A DNA stretch of 24,044 nt from Gammaproteobacteria bacterium (GTDB taxonomy: Bacteria; Pseudomonadota; Gammaproteobacteria; Pseudomonadales; Oleiphilaceae). Below are positions 6,691 through 14,589 of this stretch, in pieces. Location of the stretch: the NCBI GenBank assembly GCA_003695085.1, contig RFIV01000209.1:1-24044 (forward strand), read 5' to 3'. Each line of letters opens with the position of its first letter. The stretch's first letter is position 1. The translations under genes were made by a program, and so were the position numbers. The notes beneath the pieces were generated by a model that saw nothing but the letters and a program-made list of their open reading frames with translations, ran no database searches and was not told the DNA's origin.

Positions 6691-6706
6691 TGTACTGAAA
6701 GGTACA
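6691..6706. promoter_or_regulatory. palindrome over the start region of the AhpD-like gene promoter
   Basis: TGTAC-N6-GTACA is a perfect 5-base inverted repeat spanning 16 bases. It begins at the -10 hexamer of the minus-strand promoter and covers the expected transcription start, a typical repressor position. No regulator gene is adjacent. Confidence 0.5.
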
Positions 6707-6734
6707 ATATAGGGCCTGGCCTTCAGGCTGGCAA
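6706..6734 (-). promoter_or_regulatory. sigma70-type promoter of the AhpD-like gene
   Basis: On the minus strand TTGCCA (6734-6729), a 17-base spacer and TATATT (6711-6706) make a good promoter. It lies between the rpmG terminator and the gene start at 6654. Confidence 0.6.
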
Positions 6735-6762
6735 ATTAACGACAGGACAGAAATCCGGGCAC

Positions 6763-6794
6763 AAAAAAAGCCGCACCTTGTGAGTGCGGCTTTT
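6763..6794 (-). terminator. intrinsic terminator of the rpmB-rpmG operon
   Basis: The stem GCCGCAC / GTGCGGC (6770-6776 with 6784-6790) has a 7-base loop. It is flanked by seven A on the left and four T on the right, so in the minus-strand direction the hairpin is followed by TTTTTTT. It lies 22 bases past the rpmG stop. Confidence 0.9.
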
Positions 6795-6815
6795 GCTTTC
6801 AGGATGCCGGATCGT

Positions 6816-6971
6816 TTACTTGATCTTGGCTTCCTTGTACATCACGTGCTTGCGAACCACCGGATCAAACTTCTTGATTTCCATTTTTTCCGGCATGTTA
6901 CGCTTGTTCTTGGTAGTGGTGTAGAAGTGACCTGTACCGGCACTGGACACCAGACGAATCTTCTCGCGCAT
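6816..6971 (-). CDS. rpmG: 50S ribosomal protein bL33
   Basis: A 51-residue ribosomal protein read directly from the minus strand, beginning MREKIRLVSSAGTGHFYTT and ending YKEAKIK. It matches bL33 throughout (TGHFYTTTKNKRN, KKFDPVVRKHV). It has no CxxC pairs, so it is the zinc-independent form usual in gammaproteobacteria. It follows rpmB by 11 bases on the same transcript, and a strong terminator follows. Confidence 0.97.
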   Translation of the reverse strand: MREKIRLVSSAGTGHFYTTTKNKRNMPEKMEIKKFDPVVRKHVMYKEAKIK

Positions 6972-6982
6972 GATTCCGCTCC

Positions 6983-7219
6983 TTATACCTTGACGCCGCG
7001 GGCACGCAGATCTGCCAGAACCTGCTCGATACCCTTCTTGTCGATAATGCGCATGCCCTTGGTGGATACGCGCAGCTTGACGAAGCGCTTTTCACTCTCA
7101 ACCCAGAAACGATGTGTTTGCAGGTTGGGCAGGAAGCGGCGCTTGGTTTTGTTGTTTGCGTGTGAAACGTTGTTCCCGGTGACAGGGCCCTTGCCTGTTA
7201 CCATACAAACTCTGGACAT
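6983..7219 (-). CDS. rpmB: 50S ribosomal protein bL28
   Basis: A 78-residue ribosomal protein of normal length, beginning MSRVCMVTGKGPVTGNNVSHANN. The KTKRRFLPNLQTHRFW and TKGMRIIDKKGIE segments are diagnostic of bL28. It is the first gene of the rpmB-rpmG operon and has GGAGG upstream of its ATG (GGAGGCGATTCAGA before the start). It has its own promoter 87 to 115 bases upstream, in the gap after radC, plus a leader hairpin at 7260-7280. Confidence 0.97.
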   Translation of the reverse strand: MSRVCMVTGKGPVTGNNVSHANNKTKRRFLPNLQTHRFWVESEKRFVKLRVSTKGMRIIDKKGIEQVLADLRARGVKV

Positions 7220-7259
7220 TCTGAATCGCCTCCAACCAGCGTGGCTGTAATCTTCGATC

Positions 7260-7280
7260 CTGCCGAATTCGCCCCGGCAG
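7260..7280 (-). other. hairpin in the rpmB leader
   Basis: CTGCCG (7260-7265) pairs with CGGCAG (7275-7280) around a 9-base loop. It lies within the expected 5' untranslated leader of rpmB-rpmG and is not followed by a T-run. It could be structural or an autoregulatory site. Function is not shown by sequence. Confidence 0.35.
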
Positions 7281-7305
7281 AAGACCCCTGAAATTTGAGC
7301 CCGAC

Positions 7306-7334
7306 TTTATAGCAAAAAATAACCAGCAAGGCAA
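7306..7334 (-). promoter_or_regulatory. promoter of rpmB-rpmG
   Basis: On the minus strand TTGCCT (7334-7329), a 17-base spacer ending TGC, and TATAAA (7311-7306) form an extended -10 promoter. The spacer is A/T-rich. It begins nine bases after the radC stop, so the ribosomal genes need not depend on radC transcription. Confidence 0.65.
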
Positions 7335-7342
7335 AAATATTT

Positions 7343-8020
7343 TCACTGCATCTGTCCGCGTTCCGCCAGCGAGGTGATGCTCAGATCGCCCACCACCATG
7401 TGATCCAGCAGTCTCACATCCACCAGATCCAGCGCAGATTTCAGAGTGCGTGTGAGGTCGATGTCTCCGGTGGAGGGTTCGGCACAGCCGGACGGGTGAT
7501 TATGGGCGACGATCAGCGCGGCGGCATTCAGGGCCAGGGCCCGCTTGACCACTTCGCGCGGATGCACGCTGGCCCGGTTGATGGTGCCCTGAAACAGGGT
7601 CTCGCAGGCGATGAGCTGGTGCTGGTTGTCCAGAAACAGGCAGACAAACTCTTCCCGCTGGCAATGTCTCAGGCGGCTGGACAAATAGCGGCGGGTTTCC
7701 TCCGGTGAAGCAAATACCGCCTGCCGGTTGAGTCCGGCTTCCAGGTAGCGGCGGGTCAGCTCGGTGGCAGCCCGCAGCTGTGCATACTTCGCGCTGCCCA
7801 TGCCCGGGGCAGTACAGAACTGTTTGTGTGAACAGTCGAGCAAGCCACGCAAACCGCCGAACCGGGTCAGCAGATCGCGTGCCAGTTCAACTGCCGAGCG
7901 CCCGGGGATGCCCGTACGCAGAAAGATGGCCAGCAGCTCGGCATCCGACAATGCTTCCGCACCGCGCGTCAGCAATTTTTCGCGCGGTCGCTCGCTTTCC
8001 GGCCAGTTTTTGATGCTCAT
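7343..8020 (-). CDS. radC: RadC family JAB-domain protein
   Basis: A 225-residue protein with an N-terminal helix-hairpin-helix-like region (about residues 20-90, APGMGSAKYAQL) and a C-terminal JAMM/MPN domain (about 100-225). The metal motif is SVHPREV then AHNHPSG...D (H173, H175, D186), so the zinc site is complete. Despite the name, a repair role was not upheld genetically and its biochemical role remains open. ATG 8020 is chosen over an upstream start at 8050 because AAGGAAG lies about six bases before it and the protein then begins at the conserved MSIKNWPESERPREKL. It is divergent from coaBC and upstream of rpmB, the arrangement seen in Pseudomonas and Escherichia. Confidence 0.92.
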   Translation of the reverse strand: MSIKNWPESERPREKLLTRGAEALSDAELLAIFLRTGIPGRSAVELARDLLTRFGGLRGLLDCSHKQFCTAPGMGSAKYAQLRAATELTRRYLEAGLNRQAVFASPEETRRYLSSRLRHCQREEFVCLFLDNQHQLIACETLFQGTINRASVHPREVVKRALALNAAALIVAHNHPSGCAEPSTGDIDLTRTLKSALDLVDVRLLDHMVVGDLSITSLAERGQMQ

Positions 8021-8045
8021 CTTCAACTTCCTTGTAAGTCCTTGG

Positions 8046-8074
8046 TTCAATGATGCCTTTCCTTGGGCTATGCT
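8046..8074 (+). promoter_or_regulatory. candidate promoter of the coaBC-dut-algC-argB operon
   Basis: TTCAAT (8046-8051), a 17-base spacer and TATGCT (8069-8074) lie 34 bases before the coaBC start. It is a moderate match to consensus. No other promoter-like pair was found in the 87-base radC-coaBC gap. Confidence 0.4.
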
Positions 8075-8107
8075 ATGTTAACGCTGAATCAGAGAGGATC
8101 AAACCGC

Positions 8108-9334
8108 ATGGCACTGGCTGGCCGTCGCGTCGTACTGGGAGTCACCGGTGGCATTGCTGCCTACAAGACCGTGCTGGTGGCTCGCGAGCTTGTCAAGGCC
8201 GGCGCTGACGTACAGGTTGTGCTCAGTCGCGGGGCCCATGCATTTGTCACCCCCATGACCTTCCAGGCCATTACTGGGCGTCCGGTGCGGGACAGTGTGC
8301 TCGATGCCGAGGCCGAACAGGGCATGAGCCATATTGAACTGGCGCGTTGGGCGGAAGTCATGCTGATCGCCCCGGCGACCGCCAACTGCATTGCAAAACT
8401 TGCGGCCGGGCTGGCCGATGACCTGCTCGGAACACTGGTGCTGGCCTCAACGTGCCCCATCCTGATTGCGCCAGCCATGAACCAGGCCATGTGGCACAAT
8501 CCGCTGACACAACGCAACCTGAAACAGTTGCTGGACGTGGATCCGCGCATGCGCTGCGTGGGGCCGGATGAAGGCGAACAGGCGTGCGGGGATATCGGTG
8601 CCGGCCGGATGGTCGAGCCGGAACAGCTGGTGGAAGCGGTGCGCCAGGTGCTGGCCCGGGCATCGGGTATCATGGCGGGACAGCACGTTGTTATTACTGC
8701 CGGCCCGACGCGCGAACCCATTGATCCGGTGCGCTACATCTCCAATCACAGCTCCGGCAAGATGGGATACGCACTGGCTCGGGCAGCCCGGGAAGCCGGT
8801 GCGCGGGTGACACTGGTCAGTGGGCCGGTACAGCTGTCGCCGCCCCCCGGGGTGGACGTGGTGCGGGTGGAAACCGCAGAAGAGATGCTGGCTGCAACTC
8901 GCAGCGCGCTGGAAGACGAGGCGTCGGTTTTCATCGCCTCGGCTGCGGTGGCAGACTACCGCGTCGCGACACCGGCTGAGCACAAGCTCAAGAAGGAGGG
9001 GGCAGCGGGCGGGATGCATCTGACGCTGGTGGAAAACCCCGATATTCTGGCAACGCTGGCCCATGATTTTTCGCAGGTCTTCAGCGTGGGATTTGCAGCC
9101 GAGACGCGAGATGTGGTGACCTATGCGCGTCGCAAGCTGGCTCGCAAGGGGGCCAGAATGATCGTTGCCAATGATGTCTCCCAGCCTGGCATCGGGTTCA
9201 ACGCGGACGACAATCAGGTCACCCTGGTGTTCCCCGAGGGAGAGGAGGCGCTGCCCCGCATGTCCAAGACAGCGCTTGCGCACAGGCTGATCGAAACCAT
9301 TGCTCAATCACTGAAGGAAGGACGTCATACGTGA
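8108..9334 (+). CDS. coaBC: bifunctional phosphopantothenoylcysteine decarboxylase / phosphopantothenate-cysteine ligase
   Basis: A 408-residue enzyme for two consecutive steps of coenzyme A synthesis. The ligase (CoaB) joins cysteine to 4'-phosphopantothenate with CTP. The decarboxylase (CoaC) uses FMN to give 4'-phosphopantetheine. The N-terminal CoaC half (about 1-190) shows GGIAAYK, the catalytic His in SHIELARWAE (H75), PAMNQAMW (N125) and the Cys of EQACGDIGAGRM (C160). The CoaB half (about 195-408) shows SNHSSGKMGYALA, AAVADYR and KLKK. Length and residue numbering match the Escherichia coli enzyme. ATG 8108 has GAGAGGA nine bases upstream. The stop overlaps the dut start as GTGA. Confidence 0.97.
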   Translation: MALAGRRVVLGVTGGIAAYKTVLVARELVKAGADVQVVLSRGAHAFVTPMTFQAITGRPVRDSVLDAEAEQGMSHIELARWAEVMLIAPATANCIAKLAAGLADDLLGTLVLASTCPILIAPAMNQAMWHNPLTQRNLKQLLDVDPRMRCVGPDEGEQACGDIGAGRMVEPEQLVEAVRQVLARASGIMAGQHVVITAGPTREPIDPVRYISNHSSGKMGYALARAAREAGARVTLVSGPVQLSPPPGVDVVRVETAEEMLAATRSALEDEASVFIASAAVADYRVATPAEHKLKKEGAAGGMHLTLVENPDILATLAHDFSQVFSVGFAAETRDVVTYARRKLARKGARMIVANDVSQPGIGFNADDNQVTLVFPEGEEALPRMSKTALAHRLIETIAQSLKEGRHT

Positions 9335-9786
9335 AGCCGACATTGCAGTTCAGGATACTGGACCCTCGCCTGGGTACAGAGTTTCCCTTGCCGCACTATG
9401 CCAGTGATGGTGCAGCCGGCATGGACATGCGTGCTTGTCTGGATGCGCCGTTGAAGCTGGAGCCGGGGCAGGCCGGGCTCATCCCCTCCGGCATGGCGAT
9501 TCACCTCGCGGACCCGGGGCTGGCCGCGCTGTTGCTGCCGCGCTCCGGACTGGGACACAGGGGGTTGGTACTTGGTAATCTGGTGGGCCTGATCGATTCA
9601 GATTACCAGGGTGAGGTGAAGATTTCGGCCTGGAACCGGGGAAAGGAGGCCATCACGATTCAGCCGGGCGAACGGATTGCCCAGATGGTGATTGTGCCCG
9701 TGGTGCAGGTGGCACTGGAGCAGGTGGACAGCTTCGAAGCCAGCGAACGGGCTGAGGGCGGTTTCGGTTCCACAGGCACGCACTGA
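9331..9786 (+). CDS. dut: deoxyuridine 5'-triphosphate nucleotidohydrolase (dUTPase)
   Basis: A 151-residue homotrimeric dUTPase that hydrolyses dUTP to dUMP and pyrophosphate. It keeps uracil out of DNA and supplies thymidylate synthesis. All five motifs are present: DGAAGMDMRAC, PRSGLGHRG, GLIDSDYQGE with WNRG, GERIAQMV, and the C-terminal Gly-rich arm ERAEGGFGSTG. It starts with GTG at 9331, overlapping the coaBC stop, after AAGGAAGGA. Partnership with coaBC is conserved widely in gammaproteobacteria. There are 41 bases before algC. Confidence 0.97.
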   Translation: MKPTLQFRILDPRLGTEFPLPHYASDGAAGMDMRACLDAPLKLEPGQAGLIPSGMAIHLADPGLAALLLPRSGLGHRGLVLGNLVGLIDSDYQGEVKISAWNRGKEAITIQPGERIAQMVIVPVVQVALEQVDSFEASERAEGGFGSTGTH

Positions 9787-9827
9787 TTGTCAGGCAGTAT
9801 CCGACGCGAACACACGGAGTAAGGTCC

Positions 9828-12455
9828 ATGGGACTGTTCAACAAGAAAAAAGATGCAGTGGTCGACGAGGTCAAGGCGGGTGCCAAGTCCGCCGATTCCA
9901 AAAAGAAGCGAAAGGACAAGGCCCGAACCGGGAAAGGGCTTCCGACCCTGTTATTTCCGCTTCTGGTGGGCGGCATTCTGGCGTTGTCAGTTGCACTGGC
10001 CAGCGTCTGGTGGTTGACTGTCCGGCCTGCGGACGAGGCGCTACAGCAGGCCGATGCTCAAAGGTTGCTGACCGGGGCTGTCGCAGCGACCGAGACACGG
10101 CTGAATCTGTTGAAAGCCGGCGTCGAGCATTGGGCTGCGCACCCGCTGGTGCTTCAGGCGCTGGGGGACAGCCAGGCCCAGACCGATGCCGCAGGCTGGG
10201 TGGCCGGTAGCCTGGATGGGGCCGTGCGGGCGGCCCTGTTTACCAAGGGCAGTGCTGCACGAGACTTTTCCGAACCGGTTCCGGTGGGCTTCGCTGCATT
10301 GGAAATGATCCGTCAGGCCGAAAGCGGCAATACGATCTGGCCCGAGGCCTTCAGCGCCCAAAAGAAGTGGTTTATTCAGTATGCAGCACCGGTGCGGGTT
10401 GAAGGTGAGATCCGAGGCGTTCTGATTGTTTTTTATGATGCCAAGGCGGTTCTTGACCGCTTGAGTGTTCAGGGTGGCCGGTTTGAGCTGCTGCAGAAGG
10501 TCGATCAGAGCTTGCAGCCCTTTGTCGCCCAAGGAGAGGGTTCGGGCCCGGTGGTGTCGTCAGGATTGTCTCATCCGCTCTGGCAGGTCCGCTTTCAACC
10601 GGCCAGCGTGCAGGCGGGCGCGGCAGACATGATCGGTCTGGCAGCCGGGGGGGCTGCGGGGCTGGTACTGTTGCTGTTGGTCTGGGGGCTGGTGATCCCG
10701 CGCACGCACAGACTGTTGCAGGGCGAGATGGCCGACCTGGAAGCCTTTATCAAGGTGCGCCTCAGCGGACAGGGGTCTCGGGCCATGCCCACGCTGCGCA
10801 CCGCACTGGTCAATGATGCGCTGACGCGCATCGCTGGCCTGATCAAGGCATACACCGGTCAGGCCCGGCCCGCAGCATCTCCCAAAACGAGTGATGCCGG
10901 CCCCCGGGCCCGGGAGACGACACCTGCCCGGGAGGCATTGCCCGAAACGGATGAAGAGCCCCTGTTTCAGGGGATTGATGATCTGGATCTGGACGATACG
11001 CTGGAAGGCGGTGTGACGTCCTTGCAGGAGAGCGAACCTATTGTGGATGATGACATCATGGAGATAGTGGAACAGGAGCGTGTCGAGGTGCCGCCGGGTA
11101 TCTTTCGTGCCTATGATATCCGCGGAATCGTGGATGAAACGCTGACGGAAGACATTGTCAGGGAGATTGGCCGGGCCATTGGCAGTGAAGGCCGGGACCG
11201 CGGCGTATCCTCCATCTGCGTGGGATGGGATGGTCGTACTTCCAGCCCGGTACTGGCGCGGGCCCTGACGGAGGGATTGACCTCGGCCGGTCTGGATGTC
11301 ATTCAGGTCGGTCAGGTGCCCACACCGGTGCTGTACTTCGCAACGCACCACCTGAACACCGGTTCAGGTGTCATGGTCACCGGCAGCCACAATCCGGCCA
11401 ACTATAACGGTCTCAAGATGGTGCTCGGCGGTGAAACACTGGCTCAGGATGCGATTCAGGCGCTTTACAGGCGGATTCAGACGCAGAACTACGCGCAGGG
11501 CCAGGGCTCGGTCACCGAAAGGGATGTGTCGGCTGACTATATCGATGTGATCGTGAACGATATCGCTGTTGCGGCACCGCTCAAGGTCGTGGTGGATGCG
11601 GGCAATGGCGTTGCCGGTGAGCTGGGTCCCCGCCTGCTTGAAGAGCTGGGATGTGAAGTAATCCCGCTGTATTGCGAGGTGGATGGCAGCTTCCCGAATC
11701 ATCACCCGGATCCCGGCAAGCCGGAAAATCTGCAGGATCTCATCCGGGCCGTGCAGGAGAACCAGGCGGATCTGGGGATCGCCTTTGACGGCGATGGTGA
11801 CCGGATTGGCGTGGTGACCAATGCGGGCAAGATCATTTACCCGGACCGGTTGCTGATGCTGTTTGCACGGGATGTGGTCTCCCGCAACCCGGGAGCCGAC
11901 ATCATTTTCGATGTCAAGTGCACCCGCCGACTCAATCCTCTGATTTCAGGATATGGCGGCCGGCCGATCATGTGGAAAACCGGGCATTCGCTCATCAAGG
12001 CCAAAATGAAGGAAACCGGTGCGCTGCTGGCTGGCGAAATGAGTGGTCATATCTTCTTCAAGGAGCGCTGGTACGGCTTCGACGATGGTCTTTACAGCGC
12101 GGCGCGTCTGCTTGAAATTCTGGGGATTGATGATCGCACTTCGGACGACGTGTTTGCAGATTTCCCCGAGGACGTATCCACGCCGGAAATCAACGTTCAG
12201 GTATCGGAAGACACCAAGTTTGAACTGATTGAGCGGCTGGCCGCCCTGACGGACTGGGGGGATGGCAATGTGTCCACCATCGATGGCATACGCGTGGACT
12301 ATGCCGATGGGTGGGGGCTGTGCCGAGCCTCCAACACCACACCGGTGCTGGTGCTGCGCTTTGAAGCTGATAACGAAGAAGCGCTTGAGCGGATCAGGTC
12401 GCTGTTCAGGGCGCGTCTGCTGCAAGTGGCGCCGTCATTGCAACTGGAATTCTGA
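9828..12455 (+). CDS. algC: phosphomannomutase/phosphoglucomutase AlgC, long form with membrane-anchored N-terminal half
   Basis: An 875-residue protein. Residues from about 412 on are the alpha-D-phosphohexomutase that interconverts mannose or glucose 1- and 6-phosphates for surface polysaccharides. The phosphoserine loop is TGSHNP (S520), the metal loop DGDGDR (D654, D656, D658), with the sugar-binding GEMSGH and the C-terminal phosphate loop. S520 and the three Asp match Pseudomonas aeruginosa AlgC (S108, D242 to D246) with a constant offset of 412. The N-terminal part has a Lys-rich cytosolic start, a membrane segment at about 38-64, a roughly 200-residue probably periplasmic domain, a second membrane segment at about 265-291, and an acidic linker rich in Asp/Glu to 411. 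Its ends resemble a sensor-type extracytoplasmic fold, but I see no named domain. ATG 11058 (codon 411) is an in-frame internal start, though without a clear ribosome site. GGAG and AGG precede 9828. Confidence 0.93.
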   Translation: MGLFNKKKDAVVDEVKAGAKSADSKKKRKDKARTGKGLPTLLFPLLVGGILALSVALASVWWLTVRPADEALQQADAQRLLTGAVAATETRLNLLKAGVEHWAAHPLVLQALGDSQAQTDAAGWVAGSLDGAVRAALFTKGSAARDFSEPVPVGFAALEMIRQAESGNTIWPEAFSAQKKWFIQYAAPVRVEGEIRGVLIVFYDAKAVLDRLSVQGGRFELLQKVDQSLQPFVAQGEGSGPVVSSGLSHPLWQVRFQPASVQAGAADMIGLAAGGAAGLVLLLLVWGLVIPRTHRLLQGEMADLEAFIKVRLSGQGSRAMPTLRTALVNDALTRIAGLIKAYTGQARPAASPKTSDAGPRARETTPAREALPETDEEPLFQGIDDLDLDDTLEGGVTSLQESEPIVDDDIMEIVEQERVEVPPGIFRAYDIRGIVDETLTEDIVREIGRAIGSEGRDRGVSSICVGWDGRTSSPVLARALTEGLTSAGLDVIQVGQVPTPVLYFATHHLNTGSGVMVTGSHNPANYNGLKMVLGGETLAQDAIQALYRRIQTQNYAQGQGSVTERDVSADYIDVIVNDIAVAAPLKVVVDAGNGVAGELGPRLLEELGCEVIPLYCEVDGSFPNHHPDPGKPENLQDLIRAVQENQADLGIAFDGDGDRIGVVTNAGKIIYPDRLLMLFARDVVSRNPGADIIFDVKCTRRLNPLISGYGGRPIMWKTGHSLIKAKMKETGALLAGEMSGHIFFKERWYGFDDGLYSAARLLEILGIDDRTSDDVFADFPEDVSTPEINVQVSEDTKFELIERLAALTDWGDGNVSTIDGIRVDYADGWGLCRASNTTPVLVLRFEADNEEALERIRSLFRARLLQVAPSLQLEF

Positions 12456-12469
12456 GGAGAAATTAAAGG

Positions 12470-13378
12470 GTGTTGGATCGTGACAGTGCACAACAGGTCG
12501 CCCAGGTTCTGAGCCGGGCACTGCCGTACATTCAGCGATTTGCCGGCAAGACGCTGGTGATCAAGTATGGCGGCAACGCCATGACGGATGAAACGCTGAA
12601 AAATACCTTTGCCCGCGACATGGTGCTGATGAAACTGGTGGGCATCAACCCGATCATCGTGCACGGTGGCGGCCCCCAGATTGGAGAGCTGCTGGCGCGC
12701 CTGAACATTCAAAGCCGCTTTGTGGAAGGCATGCGGGTGACCGATAGTGAAACCATGGATGTGGTGGAGATGGTGCTCGGCGGGCTGGTCAACAAATCCA
12801 TTGTCTCCCTGATCAATCGAAATGGTGGCAAGGCCCTGGGACTCACCGGCAAGGATGCGGGTTTTATCGAGGCGCGCAAGCTGGAAGTCCGTCGAGCCTC
12901 GCCCGACCTTAAAACAACGGAGATTATCGATATCGGGCATGTGGGTGAAGTGGCGCGGGTCAACTCCGATGTCATCCGCATGCTCACGGACAGTGATGTC
13001 ATTCCCGTGATTGCACCCATAGGCGTGGATGCAGAAGGCAATACCTACAACATCAATGCGGATCTGGTGGCCGGCAAGGTCGCTGAAGAACTGGGTGCCG
13101 AGAAACTCATCCTGCTGACCAACATCGCGGGCCTGATGGACAAGTCAGGCACGGTGCTGACGGGGTTGAGCGCTACGCAAGTGGATGCACTGATTGCGGA
13201 TGGCACCATCCATGGCGGCATGTTGCCGAAGATCGAATGCGCGTTGAATGCCGTGCGCGGCGGGGTGCAGAGTGCGCACATCATTGATGGCCGTGTGCCC
13301 CACGCCACACTGCTGGAGATCTTCACGGATGAAGGGGTGGGGACACTCATTACCCGTGACGGGCTGGGCATCGGATAG
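12470..13378 (+). CDS. argB: acetylglutamate kinase
   Basis: A 302-residue amino acid kinase fold enzyme. It phosphorylates N-acetyl-L-glutamate in the second step of arginine synthesis. Typical motifs are IKYGGNAM near the N-terminus (phosphate-binding Lys), IVHGGGPQIG, the NGGKALGLTGKDAGF segment, YNINADLVAGKVAEELGAEKLILLTNIAGLMD and the GGMLPKIECALNAVRGGV stretch. The N-terminal extension before KYGGN is the type seen in arginine-inhibited, hexameric ArgB proteins, so end-product feedback is likely. It starts with GTG at 12470, with GAGGAGA nine bases upstream, 14 bases after algC in the same operon. Its stop is six bases from the convergent diguanylate cyclase, with no terminator seen in the gap. 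Confidence 0.97.
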   Translation: MLDRDSAQQVAQVLSRALPYIQRFAGKTLVIKYGGNAMTDETLKNTFARDMVLMKLVGINPIIVHGGGPQIGELLARLNIQSRFVEGMRVTDSETMDVVEMVLGGLVNKSIVSLINRNGGKALGLTGKDAGFIEARKLEVRRASPDLKTTEIIDIGHVGEVARVNSDVIRMLTDSDVIPVIAPIGVDAEGNTYNINADLVAGKVAEELGAEKLILLTNIAGLMDKSGTVLTGLSATQVDALIADGTIHGGMLPKIECALNAVRGGVQSAHIIDGRVPHATLLEIFTDEGVGTLITRDGLGIG

Positions 13379-13384
13379 ACCTTC

Positions 13385-14425
13385 TCAGAGCGGGTGGGGC
13401 TCGGATTCAGCTGACTCCACCCGGTTGCGCCCGTTCTGCTTGGCCTGATACAGGGCGCTGTCCGCCCGGTGGATCAGGTCATCCGCGCTTTCGCCGTAAA
13501 TGTAAGTGGCCACACCTGCAGAAATGGTGACGTGGCCGATGCGCCGGTCTTCCACGCTGTCGTGCAGTAACTGTCCGGCAATTCGCTGGCGGATGTTTTC
13601 GGCCACGGCACGCGCACCTTCCAGTGGGGTTTCCGGCAGCACCACCACAAACTCCTCGCCGCCATAGCGGGCCACTGTATCCTTGCCCTTGGTCTGGCGT
13701 CTGAGTACGGAAGCAATAAAGCGCAGAACCTTGTCACCCACTACGTGACCGTGGCTGTCGTTGATACGTTTAAAGTGATCAATGTCAAGGATGATAATTG
13801 ATAACGCATGGCCCTGGAGCTTTGCCGTGCTGATGGCATTGTCCAGTGCCACCTCCAGGGCTCGCCGGTTGGCAACGCGGGTCAGTGGGTCCGTGTTGGC
13901 TTCCTGGTGCAGGCGTTCCACTTCCTGCCTCAGGCTTTTGATCTCTTCCACCATGCGCGCCATATTGGCCTGAATGTCCGAGGTGGATTGGCGCTGGCTG
14001 CGGGTTTCAGTCAAAAGTTCCTGCACCAGCTCCGGGAGATCAATATCATTGGGCGTGTCTGCCAGTTTGCGGGTGACCGCTTCAAGGGTGCTCAGATAAC
14101 TGTCCAGATCCTGTCCTTGCCGCTCGGCCTGAGCCAGCAGCTCATTGATCAGCTGACGGACGCTCTCGCGGATATGGTCAACCGCGGCCTTGCCCCGGTC
14201 AGCAATGAATTGCTGATACAGGCTGTCATTGAAGGCATCAGTAAAGGGTGCGCCCGAGGCCTTGCGCTCGTCGATCAGCGTATTGAGCTCGGTATTGTGT
14301 CCGAGCACGTACTCGTACCAGACCGCATAGTTCCGGGGTGTAGCCGGCACGCCATGTTCTGCCATTTCAGGCAGGGCAAGCTGCAGATAGCGCACCGCAC
14401 GGGACAGTTCATCGTGTTCAGACAT
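13385..14425 (-). CDS. diguanylate cyclase (GGDEF domain) with N-terminal helical region
   Basis: A 346-residue cytosolic protein that should make c-di-GMP from two GTP. Residues 1-140 are helical and carry no recognisable sensor. A coiled coil of about 150-177 (IKSLRQEVERLHQEAN) leads into the GGDEF domain. The domain has DPLTRVANRR (179-188), LDIDHFKRIND (213-223) and the active site GGEEF (255-259), all of which are intact. The usual product-inhibition I-site RxxD, five residues before GGEEF, reads KGKD (246-249) here, so its first Arg is Lys. No membrane segment or receiver domain is present. GGAG lies six bases upstream of the ATG at 14425, and an extended -10 promoter is seen in the gap. 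It is divergent from the membrane protein/argE/argA operon. Confidence 0.92.
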   Translation of the reverse strand: MSEHDELSRAVRYLQLALPEMAEHGVPATPRNYAVWYEYVLGHNTELNTLIDERKASGAPFTDAFNDSLYQQFIADRGKAAVDHIRESVRQLINELLAQAERQGQDLDSYLSTLEAVTRKLADTPNDIDLPELVQELLTETRSQRQSTSDIQANMARMVEEIKSLRQEVERLHQEANTDPLTRVANRRALEVALDNAISTAKLQGHALSIIILDIDHFKRINDSHGHVVGDKVLRFIASVLRRQTKGKDTVARYGGEEFVVVLPETPLEGARAVAENIRQRIAGQLLHDSVEDRRIGHVTISAGVATYIYGESADDLIHRADSALYQAKQNGRNRVESAESEPHPL

Positions 14426-14464
14426 CAGGGGCTCCGGCCCGAAACAGGATCCATTTGAAGCTGC

Positions 14465-14494
14465 ATTTTAGCAGAACAGCAATTTTTGTGGCAG
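14465..14494 (-). promoter_or_regulatory. candidate promoter of the diguanylate cyclase gene
   Basis: On the minus strand CTGCCA (14494-14489), an 18-base spacer ending TGC and TAAAAT (14470-14465) form an extended -10 type promoter. It lies 40 bases upstream of the start at 14425. No matching pair was found for the divergent operon in the same 164-base gap. Confidence 0.45.
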
Positions 14495-14589
14495 TCAGTA
14501 TGGTAAAAAGCGCATAAATTGCGTGATGAAACGCGGCCAAGTGAATGAAATTGAAGTATGCTTAAAAGCAGTTCACAGATTCGAGAGTC

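Noticed and set aside
8447..9307. Long minus-strand open frame opposite coaBC
   Set aside because: It is a codon-bias shadow of coaBC. The protein has no motif, and the coaBC reading has all catalytic residues.
13391..13423. CGGGTGG / CCACCCG inverted repeat after argB
   Set aside because: The loop is 19 bases, no T-run follows, and the whole repeat is inside the C-terminal coding region of the diguanylate cyclase.
14543..14558. TGAATGAAATTGAA near the argE operon, similar to an ArgR box
   Set aside because: The left half TGAAT matches, but the right half does not match ATTCA. One half-site is not enough to call an ArgR operator.
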